The notes under the pieces are model-generated. The model did no database searches and was not told the origin of the DNA. It saw only the letters and a program-made list of their open reading frames with translations. DNA of 12,686 bases. Source: Syntrophaceae bacterium UBA1163 (lineage in GTDB: Bacteria; Desulfobacterota; BSN033; UBA1163). Position 1 is the stretch's first letter; each line of letters starts with the position of its first letter. The stretch lies in assembly GCA_002311635.1 (NCBI GenBank), contig DBZJ01000218.1:1-12686 (forward strand). The letters are read 5' to 3'. The position numbers were made by a program, and so were the translations under genes. Shown one piece after another: positions 1 to 6,406 of this stretch.

Positions 1-1
1 C

Positions 2-2575
2 ACATTTTTAGAGGTTGCCTTTAATTATGGTATTAATTCACAAGAGTTCGACCGTGATAAGATCAAGGAATTACTCAAAGAAAGTATTGATTACGGTTTT
101 TTTTGGGATTTTATTAGACACAAATTAAAAGAACGAAAAAGACAGGTCGTTGACGAGGATTTATTGCTCAATTTAATTGCCCTTAAAAAGGACCTTAGGC
201 CTTCTGAAAAAACATACATTTTAATTGAGAGGTGCCTTTTCCTTAAATTTTTGGAGGATAAGAATTTCCTTGAACCCCAAACTCTTCTAAATATTCTTAA
301 GAATGAGAAAGCGGAAGAGTTACTAAGAAAATTTGATGAAATAAACTCTGCTTTGAATGGGGACATTTTCTCCCAGGACATATTCACCAGTAAAGATGTA
401 CCTCAAAGCACACTTTCTCGTTTATATAATTTTTTTACAAGTGATTATAGGAAACAAATTCAACTTTTCCCTTATCGATTTGACATCCTGCCGATAGAAT
501 TACTAAGTAACATATATGAGGCATTTCTGAAAATTGAACAAAAGATAAGCAGCGGAATTTATTATACGCCACCAGTTCTTGCCGATTTAATCTTGAATGA
601 AACCCTGAATTCCTATTTGAAAAAAGATCGTCTCCCTACATGTATCGATTTTTCATGTGGTTCAGGTGTCTTTCTTGTCGAGGCCTTCCAAAGACTAATT
701 GAAAAGAATGGTTGTCATTCTGATTTCGAAGCGAAAAAGGACATCTTAAAAGCATGTATTTTTGGCGTTGAAAAAGACGAAGTCGCTGCGAGGATCACAA
801 TCTTTAGTCTTTACTTGAAGTTATTAGAAGGCGAAGATCCCAATGTTCTGAGAAAATCTATTAGATCCGGGAGGACAAAATTTCCCAAATTATTCGGGAA
901 AAATATTCTCAATCAAAATACGCTCTTTGATGATCTACAATTTAGAAATGAGGATGGCAAAAAGTTTGATAAGTTTGATGTAATAGTTGGCAATCCTCCA
1001 TGGGGAGTTAACCCTTTTGAAGATCAAGTACATAATGACTTTCATAAAATGAATCTTTCCGAAGACAAACAAATGGCGGTCAATGATTACCAAAGCTCAC
1101 AGTACTTTATTTTAAAGGCTGAAGACTTCATGCATGAGAACTCCATGGCTGGAATCGTTACGAATAATTCAAATTTTCTGGCTACTAAGGGGCATCCTTT
1201 TAGACAAAGAATTCTCAAAGGCTACGACATAGGCACTTTCTATGACCTTAAAGAATGTAATTCTATACTATTTAAAAAAAGGCAATTAGAGGAGATTGAA
1301 CTCGGAGCAGACGAACCCCCAGCGGTCTTGATATTCAAGAAAAAAGGCAATTCTATCAATAAAACCATGAAATACATAACTCCCTTGTTAGATAATCTCT
1401 CTAAGCTACTGAAGATTATTGTCATAAAGAATTCAGAAATAAAAAGTGTTCCCCTAAATTTATTTGACGATGATATTCTATGGAGGGTTTTAGCTGTTGG
1501 GGATGTTGACGACTATAATCTAATCGCAAAATTAAAGGAGCAGAAAGGAAATGGCAATCTTAAAGGTTCTTATAGATTTCAAGTGACATCGAGGGGCACA
1601 AAATCATGGAAAAACGTTGATTACGTGGATAAAGACTGTATCGAACACTTTATGTTGACGGGTACTCAGAAAATTCGGCCAGAAGGAGTTTCAATAAGGA
1701 GAGAGGGGAGTGATCGATACTCTGAAAAAAAATTGTTAATCAAGCGGTATGTTGGAAATGACGTTAGGATTAAGGCCGCCTATGATGATAACGGATACCG
1801 TTTTAAAGAGAATTTGTTAGCATTGTTTTTTGACAATACATACGACTATAGAATCCTTTTAGCTTTATATAATTCCTCTATTATTAGCTATTTTTTGTCT
1901 TTAAATTCCGCTCAAATTGGGAAAGGGACTTTTGATATGGTTCACGCAAATGAAATTGAAAGTGCTCCTATCCCCGCAGACAAAAATATTTCGCCTCAGC
2001 TGAAATCGACCCTCATTAAAATTGTTAATTCTGTATATCAAAGTAAACATGCCTCGAAGGACGTGCTCCATAAAATGGATGAAGTGATATTTGATGTTTA
2101 TCATCTGAAGGATTTTGAAAAGCAAAGAATACGTGATTTCTTTGGAGTGCGAGAAAGGAAAAGTGAAAGAAGTTGTCTGGTCAATAGTGATGATTTCGAG
2201 AGATACTTCAAACGATTTAGCGACGTATTCGGTTTCGTTTTAAGGGAGGGCAGCTTATTAGATGCAAGTGCTTTTCGTTCCTGCATGATTGGTGCTGGAA
2301 TTACTTTCTCCATTGTAGATGAAACATTAAAGAATCATAGGCTTATTGTGAATTCCAATTGTGACATTGGTAATGCTGTGAGGCATATTAAAAAAAGACA
2401 ACTCGACCAATCTGAAAAAACAAACCTTTTGAAACAGGAAAAAATAAAATTATATGACAAAAATAGTTTAACTATCGTGAAAAGCAATGAATACAAAGAT
2501 TGGACAGAAACTGAAGCCATTAAGGATGCAAACGAGGAAATTCAGCTCTTTCTAGAAAGTTTGCCAGAGGGATAA
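2..2575 (+). CDS. N6-adenine DNA methyltransferase of a restriction-modification system (5' end outside window)
   Basis: Modifies adenine in a specific DNA site, protecting host DNA from the partner nuclease encoded next. The frame is open to the left edge, so the gene starts outside the window; TTG at 164 is only an internal codon. 857 residues are visible. In order: a helical N-terminal region; GIYYTPP near visible residue 185 (motif X region); the S-adenosylmethionine loop DFSCGSG near 216 (motif I); catalytic NPPW near 331 (motif IV, N6-adenine type); then a C-terminal half with features of a TaqI-like specificity domain (LLIKRYVGNDV, LLALYNSSIISYFLS, and an IESAPIP segment). A built-in recognition domain means no separate specificity subunit is needed. 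The stop lies 5 bp before the nuclease gene, so the two are co-transcribed. The gene is visibly more A+T-rich than the signalling genes on the right, consistent with horizontal acquisition. The methylase call is firm; the exact R-M type is inferred. Confidence 0.9.
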   Translation, partial: TFLEVAFNYGINSQEFDRDKIKELLKESIDYGFFWDFIRHKLKERKRQVVDEDLLLNLIALKKDLRPSEKTYILIERCLFLKFLEDKNFLEPQTLLNILKNEKAEELLRKFDEINSALNGDIFSQDIFTSKDVPQSTLSRLYNFFTSDYRKQIQLFPYRFDILPIELLSNIYEAFLKIEQKISSGIYYTPPVLADLILNETLNSYLKKDRLPTCIDFSCGSGVFLVEAFQRLIEKNGCHSDFEAKKDILKACIFGVEKDEVAARITIFSLYLKLLEGEDPNVLRKSIRSGRTKFPKLFGKNILNQNTLFDDLQFRNEDGKKFDKFDVIVGNPPWGVNPFEDQVHNDFHKMNLSEDKQMAVNDYQSSQYFILKAEDFMHENSMAGIVTNNSNFLATKGHPFRQRILKGYDIGTFYDLKECNSILFKKRQLEEIELGADEPPAVLIFKKKGNSINKTMKYITPLLDNLSKLLKIIVIKNSEIKSVPLNLFDDDILWRVLAVGDVDDYNLIAKLKEQKGNGNLKGSYRFQVTSRGTKSWKNVDYVDKDCIEHFMLTGTQKIRPEGVSIRREGSDRYSEKKLLIKRYVGNDVRIKAAYDDNGYRFKENLLALFFDNTYDYRILLALYNSSIISYFLSLNSAQIGKGTFDMVHANEIESAPIPADKNISPQLKSTLIKIVNSVYQSKHASKDVLHKMDEVIFDVYHLKDFEKQRIRDFFGVRERKSERSCLVNSDDFERYFKRFSDVFGFVLREGSLLDASAFRSCMIGAGITFSIVDETLKNHRLIVNSNCDIGNAVRHIKKRQLDQSEKTNLLKQEKIKLYDKNSLTIVKSNEYKDWTETEAIKDANEEIQLFLESLPEG

Positions 2576-2580
2576 TTCTC

Positions 2581-3186
2581 TTGCAGGAAGATTTTTTTAC
2601 GAATCTTAGACAAATTTGGAGTAGATATTCATCGCAGAGAGAAATCGAAGAGTTGTGTTTTAAAGCGATGATTGATTCATACGATCGAGTAAGGCTTATA
2701 ACAGGAATATCTTCTCTTAATGAGAATGGGATAAGGGATAAATTTGTTATTGATTTGGAAGATCTGAGCGGAATACTTAAACATTCATTAGAGAATTGCA
2801 TTATTAGAATAATACCTGAAAGCCACAATGCCCATACGAGAAAAAGGACAGACATCGAGTTTTTTCTACCCTTTAATAAACGAAGCCTGATTTTCGAATG
2901 TAAAAAACTTTCTTCGGCTGAAAGACGATACTTAAATGATGGTCTTTTGAGATTTGTAGAATTGGTCTATGCTCAAAATGAAAAAGATGCTGCTATGGTA
3001 GGTTTTGTAGTAAGCAAGAATCTCAAAGGAATCATTAAGAAGCTAAAGGAAATGGTTGGTAAGTTCCATATTATCCGACTCTACAATAGGCAAGTTCTTG
3101 GATATGAATATTCCTTCCAATCACTGCATCGACGCCTGAATACTTCAGAAATACTAATTTCACATCTATTTTTTCACTTTAATTGA
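2581..3186 (+). CDS. PD-(D/E)XK restriction endonuclease partner
   Basis: A predicted cytoplasmic nuclease of 201 residues that would cut unmodified DNA at the site recognised by the upstream methyltransferase. The visible nuclease core is NENGIRDKF at 47-55 (acidic residue in the first helix), D91 in RTDIEFF, and E106-C-K108 in LIFECKKL, matching the order E...D...ExK of the PD-(D/E)XK fold. A helix follows (YLNDGLLRFVELVYA, 117-131), then a strand (AAMVGFVVS), as is usual for the family. I chose the TTG start at 2581 because AGAGGGA sits about 8 bp upstream and only 5 bp separate it from the methylase stop; there is no in-frame ATG until codon 30. The gene is A+T-rich like its neighbour. 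The nuclease fold is well supported; the cleavage site cannot be read from sequence. Confidence 0.8.
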   Translation: MQEDFFTNLRQIWSRYSSQREIEELCFKAMIDSYDRVRLITGISSLNENGIRDKFVIDLEDLSGILKHSLENCIIRIIPESHNAHTRKRTDIEFFLPFNKRSLIFECKKLSSAERRYLNDGLLRFVELVYAQNEKDAAMVGFVVSKNLKGIIKKLKEMVGKFHIIRLYNRQVLGYEYSFQSLHRRLNTSEILISHLFFHFN

Positions 3187-3196
3187 AGAGTTAAAT

Positions 3197-3362
3197 ATGG
3201 GTAGAAAGATTTGGTGTCCAGATTCCAACGAAGATATAAATCTAGATGAAGATTCAGTAAAAGGGTCGGGACTTGACACGAGGGGTCTATCGTCGGCAAG
3301 AAACAGGAGATGGTAATTACGCAGAAAGAATCAAAAGCGTTCTTTATATAATTTATCAATAG
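3197..3362 (+). pseudogene. Small frameshifted gene downstream of the R-M pair, unknown function
   Basis: An ATG at 3197 with GAAGAG 6 bp upstream opens a frame (MGRKIWCPDSNEDINLDED...) that ends as a 39-residue ORF at 3316 with an unconvincing tail. The +1 frame is open from 3261 to a TAG at 3360 and reads as a much more natural protein (GVYRRQETGDGNYAERIKS..., ending SVLYIIYQ). Removing one A from the AAAA run near 3259-3262 joins both into one 54-residue product. The Shine-Dalgarno of the next gene follows directly after this TAG, as expected for an operon. It is either a real one-base insertion or a homopolymer sequencing error. No family was recognised. Confidence 0.4.
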
Positions 3363-3378
3363 AGAGAGGGATTTATTT

Positions 3379-3591
3379 ATGTCGAAGGTAATATGTAAGA
3401 ATGAGGATTGCAATAGAGAGGTTGTCATTAGCAGGTGCGTAGGTTTGAACAAACTAAGGGATCAATGCGGAAATTGGGTCCTTGGTGATAAAAGAGGTTT
3501 TTGTTCCGAGCATACGGACGGGGTATTTAGAAAACCCCCTTGTCCGCATTGTCATAGGGAATTAATTTTTAATTTGCCGGATGGATGGTAA
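3379..3591 (+). CDS. Small cysteine-rich, probably zinc-binding protein (likely truncated by frameshift)
   Basis: A 70-residue ORF starting at ATG 3379 behind GAGAGAGGG at a normal distance. Cysteines lie at 6, 11, 20, 30, 42, 55 and 58, with His at 45, 57 and 59. CSEH (42-45) and CPHCH (55-59) look like metal ligands, so a zinc-ribbon-like fold is likely; this is inferred from spacing, not a named family. It is third in line after the methylase and nuclease, and would be co-transcribed with them. The stop at 3589 follows a tandem ATGG-ATGG; removing one copy extends the protein by about 29 residues to 3676 (see the next entry), so the present C-terminus may not be the native one. The function is unknown. 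Confidence 0.5.
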   Translation: MSKVICKNEDCNREVVISRCVGLNKLRDQCGNWVLGDKRGFCSEHTDGVFRKPPCPHCHRELIFNLPDGW

Positions 3592-3676
3592 GACTGCGAA
3601 ACTGACCCTTAAATTTGAAGATGCCTTAACAAAGTTTTACAGCCAGATCAGGAGGGCTCACGGGTGGTGTCCATAA
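3581..3676 (+). pseudogene. Detached C-terminal part of the cysteine-rich gene at 3379
   Basis: This stretch encodes MDGKTAKLTLKFEDALTKFY followed by SQIRRAHGWCP and a TAA at 3674. It overlaps the end of the previous ORF in another frame and has no Shine-Dalgarno of its own. It reads as protein, and joins smoothly to the previous ORF (...IFNLPDG-KTAKLTL...) if one of two tandem ATGG units is removed. I therefore interpret it as the original C-terminus of a gene of about 97 residues rather than a separate gene. Independent translation from ATG 3581 by coupling is the alternative. Confidence 0.4.
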
Positions 3677-3759
3677 AATTATAAGAATCTTAAAAGAGAT
3701 TTAGGTCATCCGTAAAAAAGTTGGCCCTGGTTCAATTTCAAATTTCAGATCGCAAATTG

Positions 3760-3863
3760 GAAGCTTTCCGCCCATAGGGCGGGGCTTCCCGGGATTGTAA
3801 TATCATTCATATTGTGCCCCTTGACCTCGGCTGCAATCGGGGGCTTGCGGGGCACGACCCGGC
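3760..3863. repeat. Palindromic insert within direct-repeat copy 1
   Basis: About 104 bp bounded by CAAATTG on each side and absent from the matching point of copy 2. It holds two inverted repeats: a compact hairpin at 3760-3788 (GAAGC...CCGCCC-ATA-GGGCGG...GCTTC) and a longer-range pair GTGCCCC (3814-3820) with GGGGCAC (3849-3855). The flanking 7-bp direct repeat resembles a target-site duplication, so a small palindromic mobile element is plausible; slippage between CAAATTG words is the alternative. Confidence 0.5.
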
Positions 3864-3966
3864 CAAATTGAAAACATCAGAACAAAACGATACTTCTTAT
3901 GCGGAATGCGGATTGCGGGTTGCGGAGGCCGGAATTTAATTAGACAGATAAATTGAGGAGGGGAGC

Positions 3967-4089
3967 ATGGGAGAGATTGTTCACACGTCGCGGATCAAAA
4001 TCGTAAGGGAAATAGATCCGACCAGAAGAGCCATGATCGAGGGATTTCTTTACAACAAACGTATTATTCTTTCAGCTGAAATAGAATAA
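3967..4089 (+). CDS. 40-residue ORF in repeat copy 1, unknown
   Basis: ATG at 3967 follows GAGGAGGGGAGC, one of the strongest Shine-Dalgarno sequences in the window. The peptide begins MGEIVHTSRIKIVREIDPTR and ends RIILSAEIE. It looks like the N-terminus of a larger protein rather than a whole one. The same ORF recurs in copy 2 but is frameshifted there. No family was recognised; it may be a gene fragment carried by the repeat. Confidence 0.35.
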   Translation: MGEIVHTSRIKIVREIDPTRRAMIEGFLYNKRIILSAEIE

Positions 4090-4234
4090 AGGGGGGTCAT
4101 GGTCAATTCTTTCCGCATCCTCAAGGCATATGTGCTCCGCAAACCTCCTTCCTGAAGTTGTGATTTTTAAGTTTTGCCTCAGCTGCATCATTTCAGATAT
4201 AAAGCAATGAAATCAAAGCGCTACCAAGTTCCCC

Positions 4235-4263
4235 TTGACATCGCCTATTAAGAATCCTATAAT
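4235..4263 (+). promoter_or_regulatory. Consensus sigma-70 promoter for the gene at 4337
   Basis: TTGACA at 4235-4240 and TATAAT at 4258-4263 are separated by exactly 17 bp, a perfect match to the housekeeping consensus. A start site near 4270 gives a leader of about 67 nt before the ATG at 4337. It lies between the two direct repeats, so the gene carries its own promoter. Confidence 0.85.
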
Positions 4264-4336
4264 AATTCACCAGTAGTCATTCTTTTTCATCACAATTATT
4301 CATTTATCATCGATTTGTATGTGGGAGGGCTCTTAG

Positions 4337-4909
4337 ATGGACTATGCAGTAACGGTGGGAACAGACATGACGAACGACCCATTGAAACGGAAAGTTTCAT
4401 TTCTGAAGCAAAAAATGAAAGAGGAAATGGACCTAGCGTGGAAGGACTTCTTTAAAAAGAATCCGGACAAGAAAGAGGAAGACCTTTGGCGACGGCTTGG
4501 GGAGCGGTCGAGAAGCAAACAAAATTCGAAGGATGAGGACAAGGAAGCATATGCGTTGAGGAGGAGAGAGAAAATTGCGCCATTGATTCATAAACGAAGA
4601 ATTTGGTGGGAACCCGTACCCGAAGCAAGCAGTTACAGAGTGTATGTAAGCAAGGATAGAACCATTTTTGAGCCTGATCACTTTTCGTGGGAGACAACAC
4701 CGGGGATAATTTCAAAACTGGTCATTGGAAAGACAGAGTTGATCCTACCAGATGAGTGGCTTGAGCTCCCCACAGAATCGGGAACCTACTATATCGGAAT
4801 TACTTCTAGAGATGACTTAGGGAATCAAAGTGACCCCTTCTTATTATCGGGGTTGTTCAAATTCCTTGCCCCGTCGGCTCCGTTGAGAGGTGGGATCGAA
4901 AATCTTTAA
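4337..4909 (+). CDS. Fibronectin type III-like domain protein, function unknown
   Basis: 190 residues. The start at ATG 4337 is fixed by an in-frame TAG immediately upstream and by GGGAGGG 8-10 bp before it. Residues 15-87 are highly charged and probably helical (KKNPDKKEEDLWRRLGERSR). Residues 88-176 resemble a fibronectin-III fold: IWWEPVPEASSYRVYVSKD (first strands with the conserved Trp and Tyr), then ELPTESGTYYIGITSRDDLG with the late-strand Tyr and the SRDDLGNQSDP turn. No signal peptide or membrane segment is visible, so it is probably cytoplasmic. It has a consensus promoter and sits alone between two long direct repeats. It may bind a protein or carbohydrate partner, but nothing in the sequence names one. 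Confidence 0.75.
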   Translation: MDYAVTVGTDMTNDPLKRKVSFLKQKMKEEMDLAWKDFFKKNPDKKEEDLWRRLGERSRSKQNSKDEDKEAYALRRREKIAPLIHKRRIWWEPVPEASSYRVYVSKDRTIFEPDHFSWETTPGIISKLVIGKTELILPDEWLELPTESGTYYIGITSRDDLGNQSDPFLLSGLFKFLAPSAPLRGGIENL

Positions 4910-4921
4910 TTAAAAGGAATG

Positions 4922-5273
4922 GATTTAGGTCATCCATAAAAAAGTTGGCCCTGGTTCAATTTCAAATTTCAGATTGCAGATTTCAAATTGAAAACATCAG
5001 AACAAAACGATACTTCTTATGCGGAATGCGGATTGCGGGTTGCGGAGGCCGGAATTTAATTAGACAGATGAATTAAGGAGGGGAGCATGGGAGAGATTGT
5101 TCACACGTCGCGAATCAAGATCGTAAGGGAAAAAGGTCCGACCAGAAGAGCCATGATGGGGGATTTCTTTACAACAAACGTATTATTCTTTCAGTTGAAA
5201 TAGAATAAAGGGGGGTCATGGTCAATTCTTTCCGCATCCTCAAGGCCTGTGTGGTCCGCAAACTTCCTTCCTG
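4922..5273. repeat. Long direct repeat, copy 2
   Basis: The same unit as 3698-4154 without the palindromic insert, so it is about 352 bp long. It starts 13 bp after the stop of the fibronectin-III-like gene. It differs from copy 1 by point changes and a one-base loss (near 5157) that frameshifts the short ORF. Together with the following sequence it accounts for the gene-poor stretch from 4910 to 5442. Confidence 0.9.
5087..5203 (+). pseudogene. Frameshifted copy of the 40-residue repeat ORF
   Basis: ATG at 5087 is preceded by AAGGAGGGGAGC. It begins MGEIVHTSRIKIVREKGPTR like the ORF at 3967, but loses one base after the second internal Met (near 5157), so the last third is read in another frame and ends at 5203 after 38 residues. 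The upstream ribosome binding site is fully conserved. Confidence 0.35.
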
Positions 5274-5367
5274 GAACATTGCTTGTTCATCTTTGTTCCA
5301 CAACACAATAGTACAAATGGAAATCTTTGATGTGACCTCTCTCAAGATACAGCCTTTTTCACCCTAA
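5218..5367 (+). CDS. 49-residue ORF at the end of repeat copy 2, doubtful
   Basis: ATG at 5218 follows AAAGGGGGGTC. The first 18 codons (MVNSFRILKACVVRKLPS) lie in the repeat; the rest extends into unique sequence and ends at 5367. In copy 1 the equivalent frame stops after 18 codons (4099-4155). No motif was recognised. The purine-rich run upstream is the only support, so this may be non-coding. Confidence 0.2.
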   Translation: MVNSFRILKACVVRKLPSWNIACSSLFHNTIVQMEIFDVTSLKIQPFSP

Positions 5368-5407
5368 AATACAGCGTTCACCTTATGTAATCCATAAATC
5401 ACTCCTG

Positions 5408-5413
5408 TATAAT
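5408..5413 (+). promoter_or_regulatory. Possible -10 box for the zinc-ribbon gene
   Basis: A perfect TATAAT lies about 30 bp before the ATG at 5443, in the spacing expected for a short leader. No good TTGACA-like -35 is found at 16-18 bp upstream, so an activator would be needed or the match is chance. Confidence 0.3.
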
Positions 5414-5442
5414 TACGGAATGGCTGGAAGGAGGATATTCTT

Positions 5443-5619
5443 ATGAAGTGTCTTCGGTGCAGTAGTGTCATGACTTATGATAAATTTTACGGCCCTCATG
5501 AATACTTTTGGGGATGGAAATGTGTTATCTGCGGGGAGATTGTAGACCAAGTGATTTTAGAGAACCGGGAATTGATAAGGATGGGCCGGGTGCCAAACAC
5601 GAGAAGCAGGAAAAGGTGA
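5443..5619 (+). CDS. Small double-CxxC zinc-ribbon protein
   Basis: A 58-residue protein from ATG 5443, behind a perfect AAGGAGG with 8-bp spacing. Two CxxC pairs, C3-C6 (MKCLRC) and C27-C30 (KCVICGEIVD), are joined by an aromatic segment (FYGPHEYFWGW), giving one zinc-binding knuckle pair. The C-terminus is basic (TRSRKR). Short proteins of this pattern, MKCxRC...WxCxxCGEIVDxxI, occur as conserved hypotheticals in deltaproteobacterial genomes, often near regulatory genes (from memory, not searched). It is followed after 115 bp by a response regulator in the same direction and could share a transcript. A nucleic-acid-binding or protein-binding role is inferred only from the fold. Confidence 0.85.
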   Translation: MKCLRCSSVMTYDKFYGPHEYFWGWKCVICGEIVDQVILENRELIRMGRVPNTRSRKR

Positions 5620-5734
5620 GAGGGTTGAATCTGAGATCTTCGAAAAGGTGGAAGATAGAGAGTAAACAGTCAAAGTCAGTCAAATAGACTGGCATAGGAC
5701 AGACTACAAAAAATGTGAGAAAGGAAGCAATGTC

Positions 5735-6145
5735 ATGTTTAAGACAATGCTCGTTGAAGATAACCCCTCATTTAGACGACTAGTGAAAAATGACTTAAAG
5801 GATCAATTTCCTTCAATGGACATTATCGAAGCAGGGGATGGCATAGAAGGATTTCGGAATATCGATTCTCATCCTCCCAACCTGATCTTTATGGACATCC
5901 AGTTACCCGGGGAAAACGGCCTTGAATTAACCAGAAAGATAAAGGCGGATTACCCAGAGATAATTGTCATCATTCTAACAACCCATGATTCACCAGAATA
6001 TCGAGAGGCAGCGACCCGAAACAAGGCTGATTATTTCCTTTCGAAGGATTCAACAACATCAGAAATTTTCAAATTGGTCAAATCAATTTTATTAGAAAAA
6101 GGTTTTAATGCGGATGGTTCAGATGGTAAAAACGGGTACTCGTAA
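5735..6145 (+). CDS. Stand-alone response regulator receiver (REC) protein
   Basis: 136 residues, a single CheY-like receiver with no output domain. Key residues are present: acidic pair E8-D9 (LVEDN), phosphorylation site D54 (IFMDIQLPGENG), T82/T83 (ILTTHD) and K104 (FLSKD). A histidine kinase would phosphorylate it, and it would act through protein contacts as a relay or single-domain regulator. The ATG at 5735 has AAGGAAG 7 bp upstream. About 16 polar residues (FNADGSDGKNGYS) follow the receiver fold and may be a linker or a natural tail. No kinase gene is in the window, so the partner is unknown. The short cysteine-rich gene upstream is the nearest co-oriented neighbour. Confidence 0.92.
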   Translation: MFKTMLVEDNPSFRRLVKNDLKDQFPSMDIIEAGDGIEGFRNIDSHPPNLIFMDIQLPGENGLELTRKIKADYPEIIVIILTTHDSPEYREAATRNKADYFLSKDSTTSEIFKLVKSILLEKGFNADGSDGKNGYS

Positions 6146-6249
6146 CTCTGACTGCTAAGAATTCCCTCAGTTTTGGCCTGCCTTTTTATCCCAAGTCCTT
6201 GTCTTTTTTCTGATTGATTTTTTTATAAAATAGTGCATAACCAGGTTTG

Positions 6250-6345
6250 TTGGGTTCTTAGAAAGCACCCATTCTTTTTTCTCATCCCCGATCGGCAGAG
6301 AAAGAATTTTTGCATTTCCCATTTCATCCGCCTGCGCAGCCCGCC
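6250..6345 (-). repeat. Dispersed tail repeat, copy 1
   Basis: The 61-bp core (6255-6315) matches copy 4 (12252-12312) with three differences. On the minus strand it encodes AKILSLPIGDEKKEWVLSKN, within a 64-codon open frame (6361-6167, TTG start) beginning AEIARRAAQADEMGN. This frame has no convincing ribosome binding site and its far end diverges from the other copies, so I treat it as a gene remnant rather than a gene. It lies just upstream of the HigBA promoter. Confidence 0.75.
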
Positions 6346-6371
6346 GTGCAATTTCCGCCAAGATTTACCTG

Positions 6372-6400
6372 TTGACAATGGTTAACGTGCAGGTTAACAT
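6372..6400 (+). promoter_or_regulatory. Promoter and probable operator of the HigBA operon
   Basis: TTGACA at 6372-6377 and TAACAT at 6395-6400 are 17 bp apart. Two GGTTAAC words (6380-6386 and 6392-6398), plus a GTTGAC at 6371-6376, fill the promoter. GTTAAC is its own reverse complement. Such repeats overlapping -35/-10 fit autorepression by the XRE antitoxin with or without toxin. The predicted start site falls near the GTG at 6407. Confidence 0.65.
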
Positions 6401-6406
6401 GATTTT

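Larger units (their letters stand above)
3698..4154. repeat. Long direct repeat, copy 1 (with about 105 bp of extra sequence)
   Basis: Begins at GATTTAGGTCATCC and ends at TTCCTTCCTG. Copy 2 at 4922-5273 carries nearly the same sequence in the same orientation, with scattered substitutions and small indels. Shared parts in order: a low-complexity TTCAAATTTCAG stretch; a GCGGAATGCGGATTGCGGG run; a strong Shine-Dalgarno with a short ORF starting GEIVHTSRIKIVRE; then GGGGGGTC-ATG with a second tiny ORF. Copy 1 alone has an insert between two CAAATTG words (3753-3759 and 3864-3870). It fills most of the long non-genic gap between 3676 and 4337. Confidence 0.9.

Noticed and set aside
91..2855. Minus-strand frames across the methylase and nuclease genes
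   Set aside because: They are antisense shadows of genes with conserved catalytic motifs.
5665..5692. CAGTCAAAGTCAGTCAAATA direct repeats before the response regulator as an operator
   Set aside because: Short and imperfect, with no promoter element nearby; too little to call a binding site.
6167..6361. 64-codon minus-strand frame as a real gene
   Set aside because: The protein-like part is the dispersed tail repeat; there is only a TTG start with no ribosome binding site, and its end differs from the other copies.
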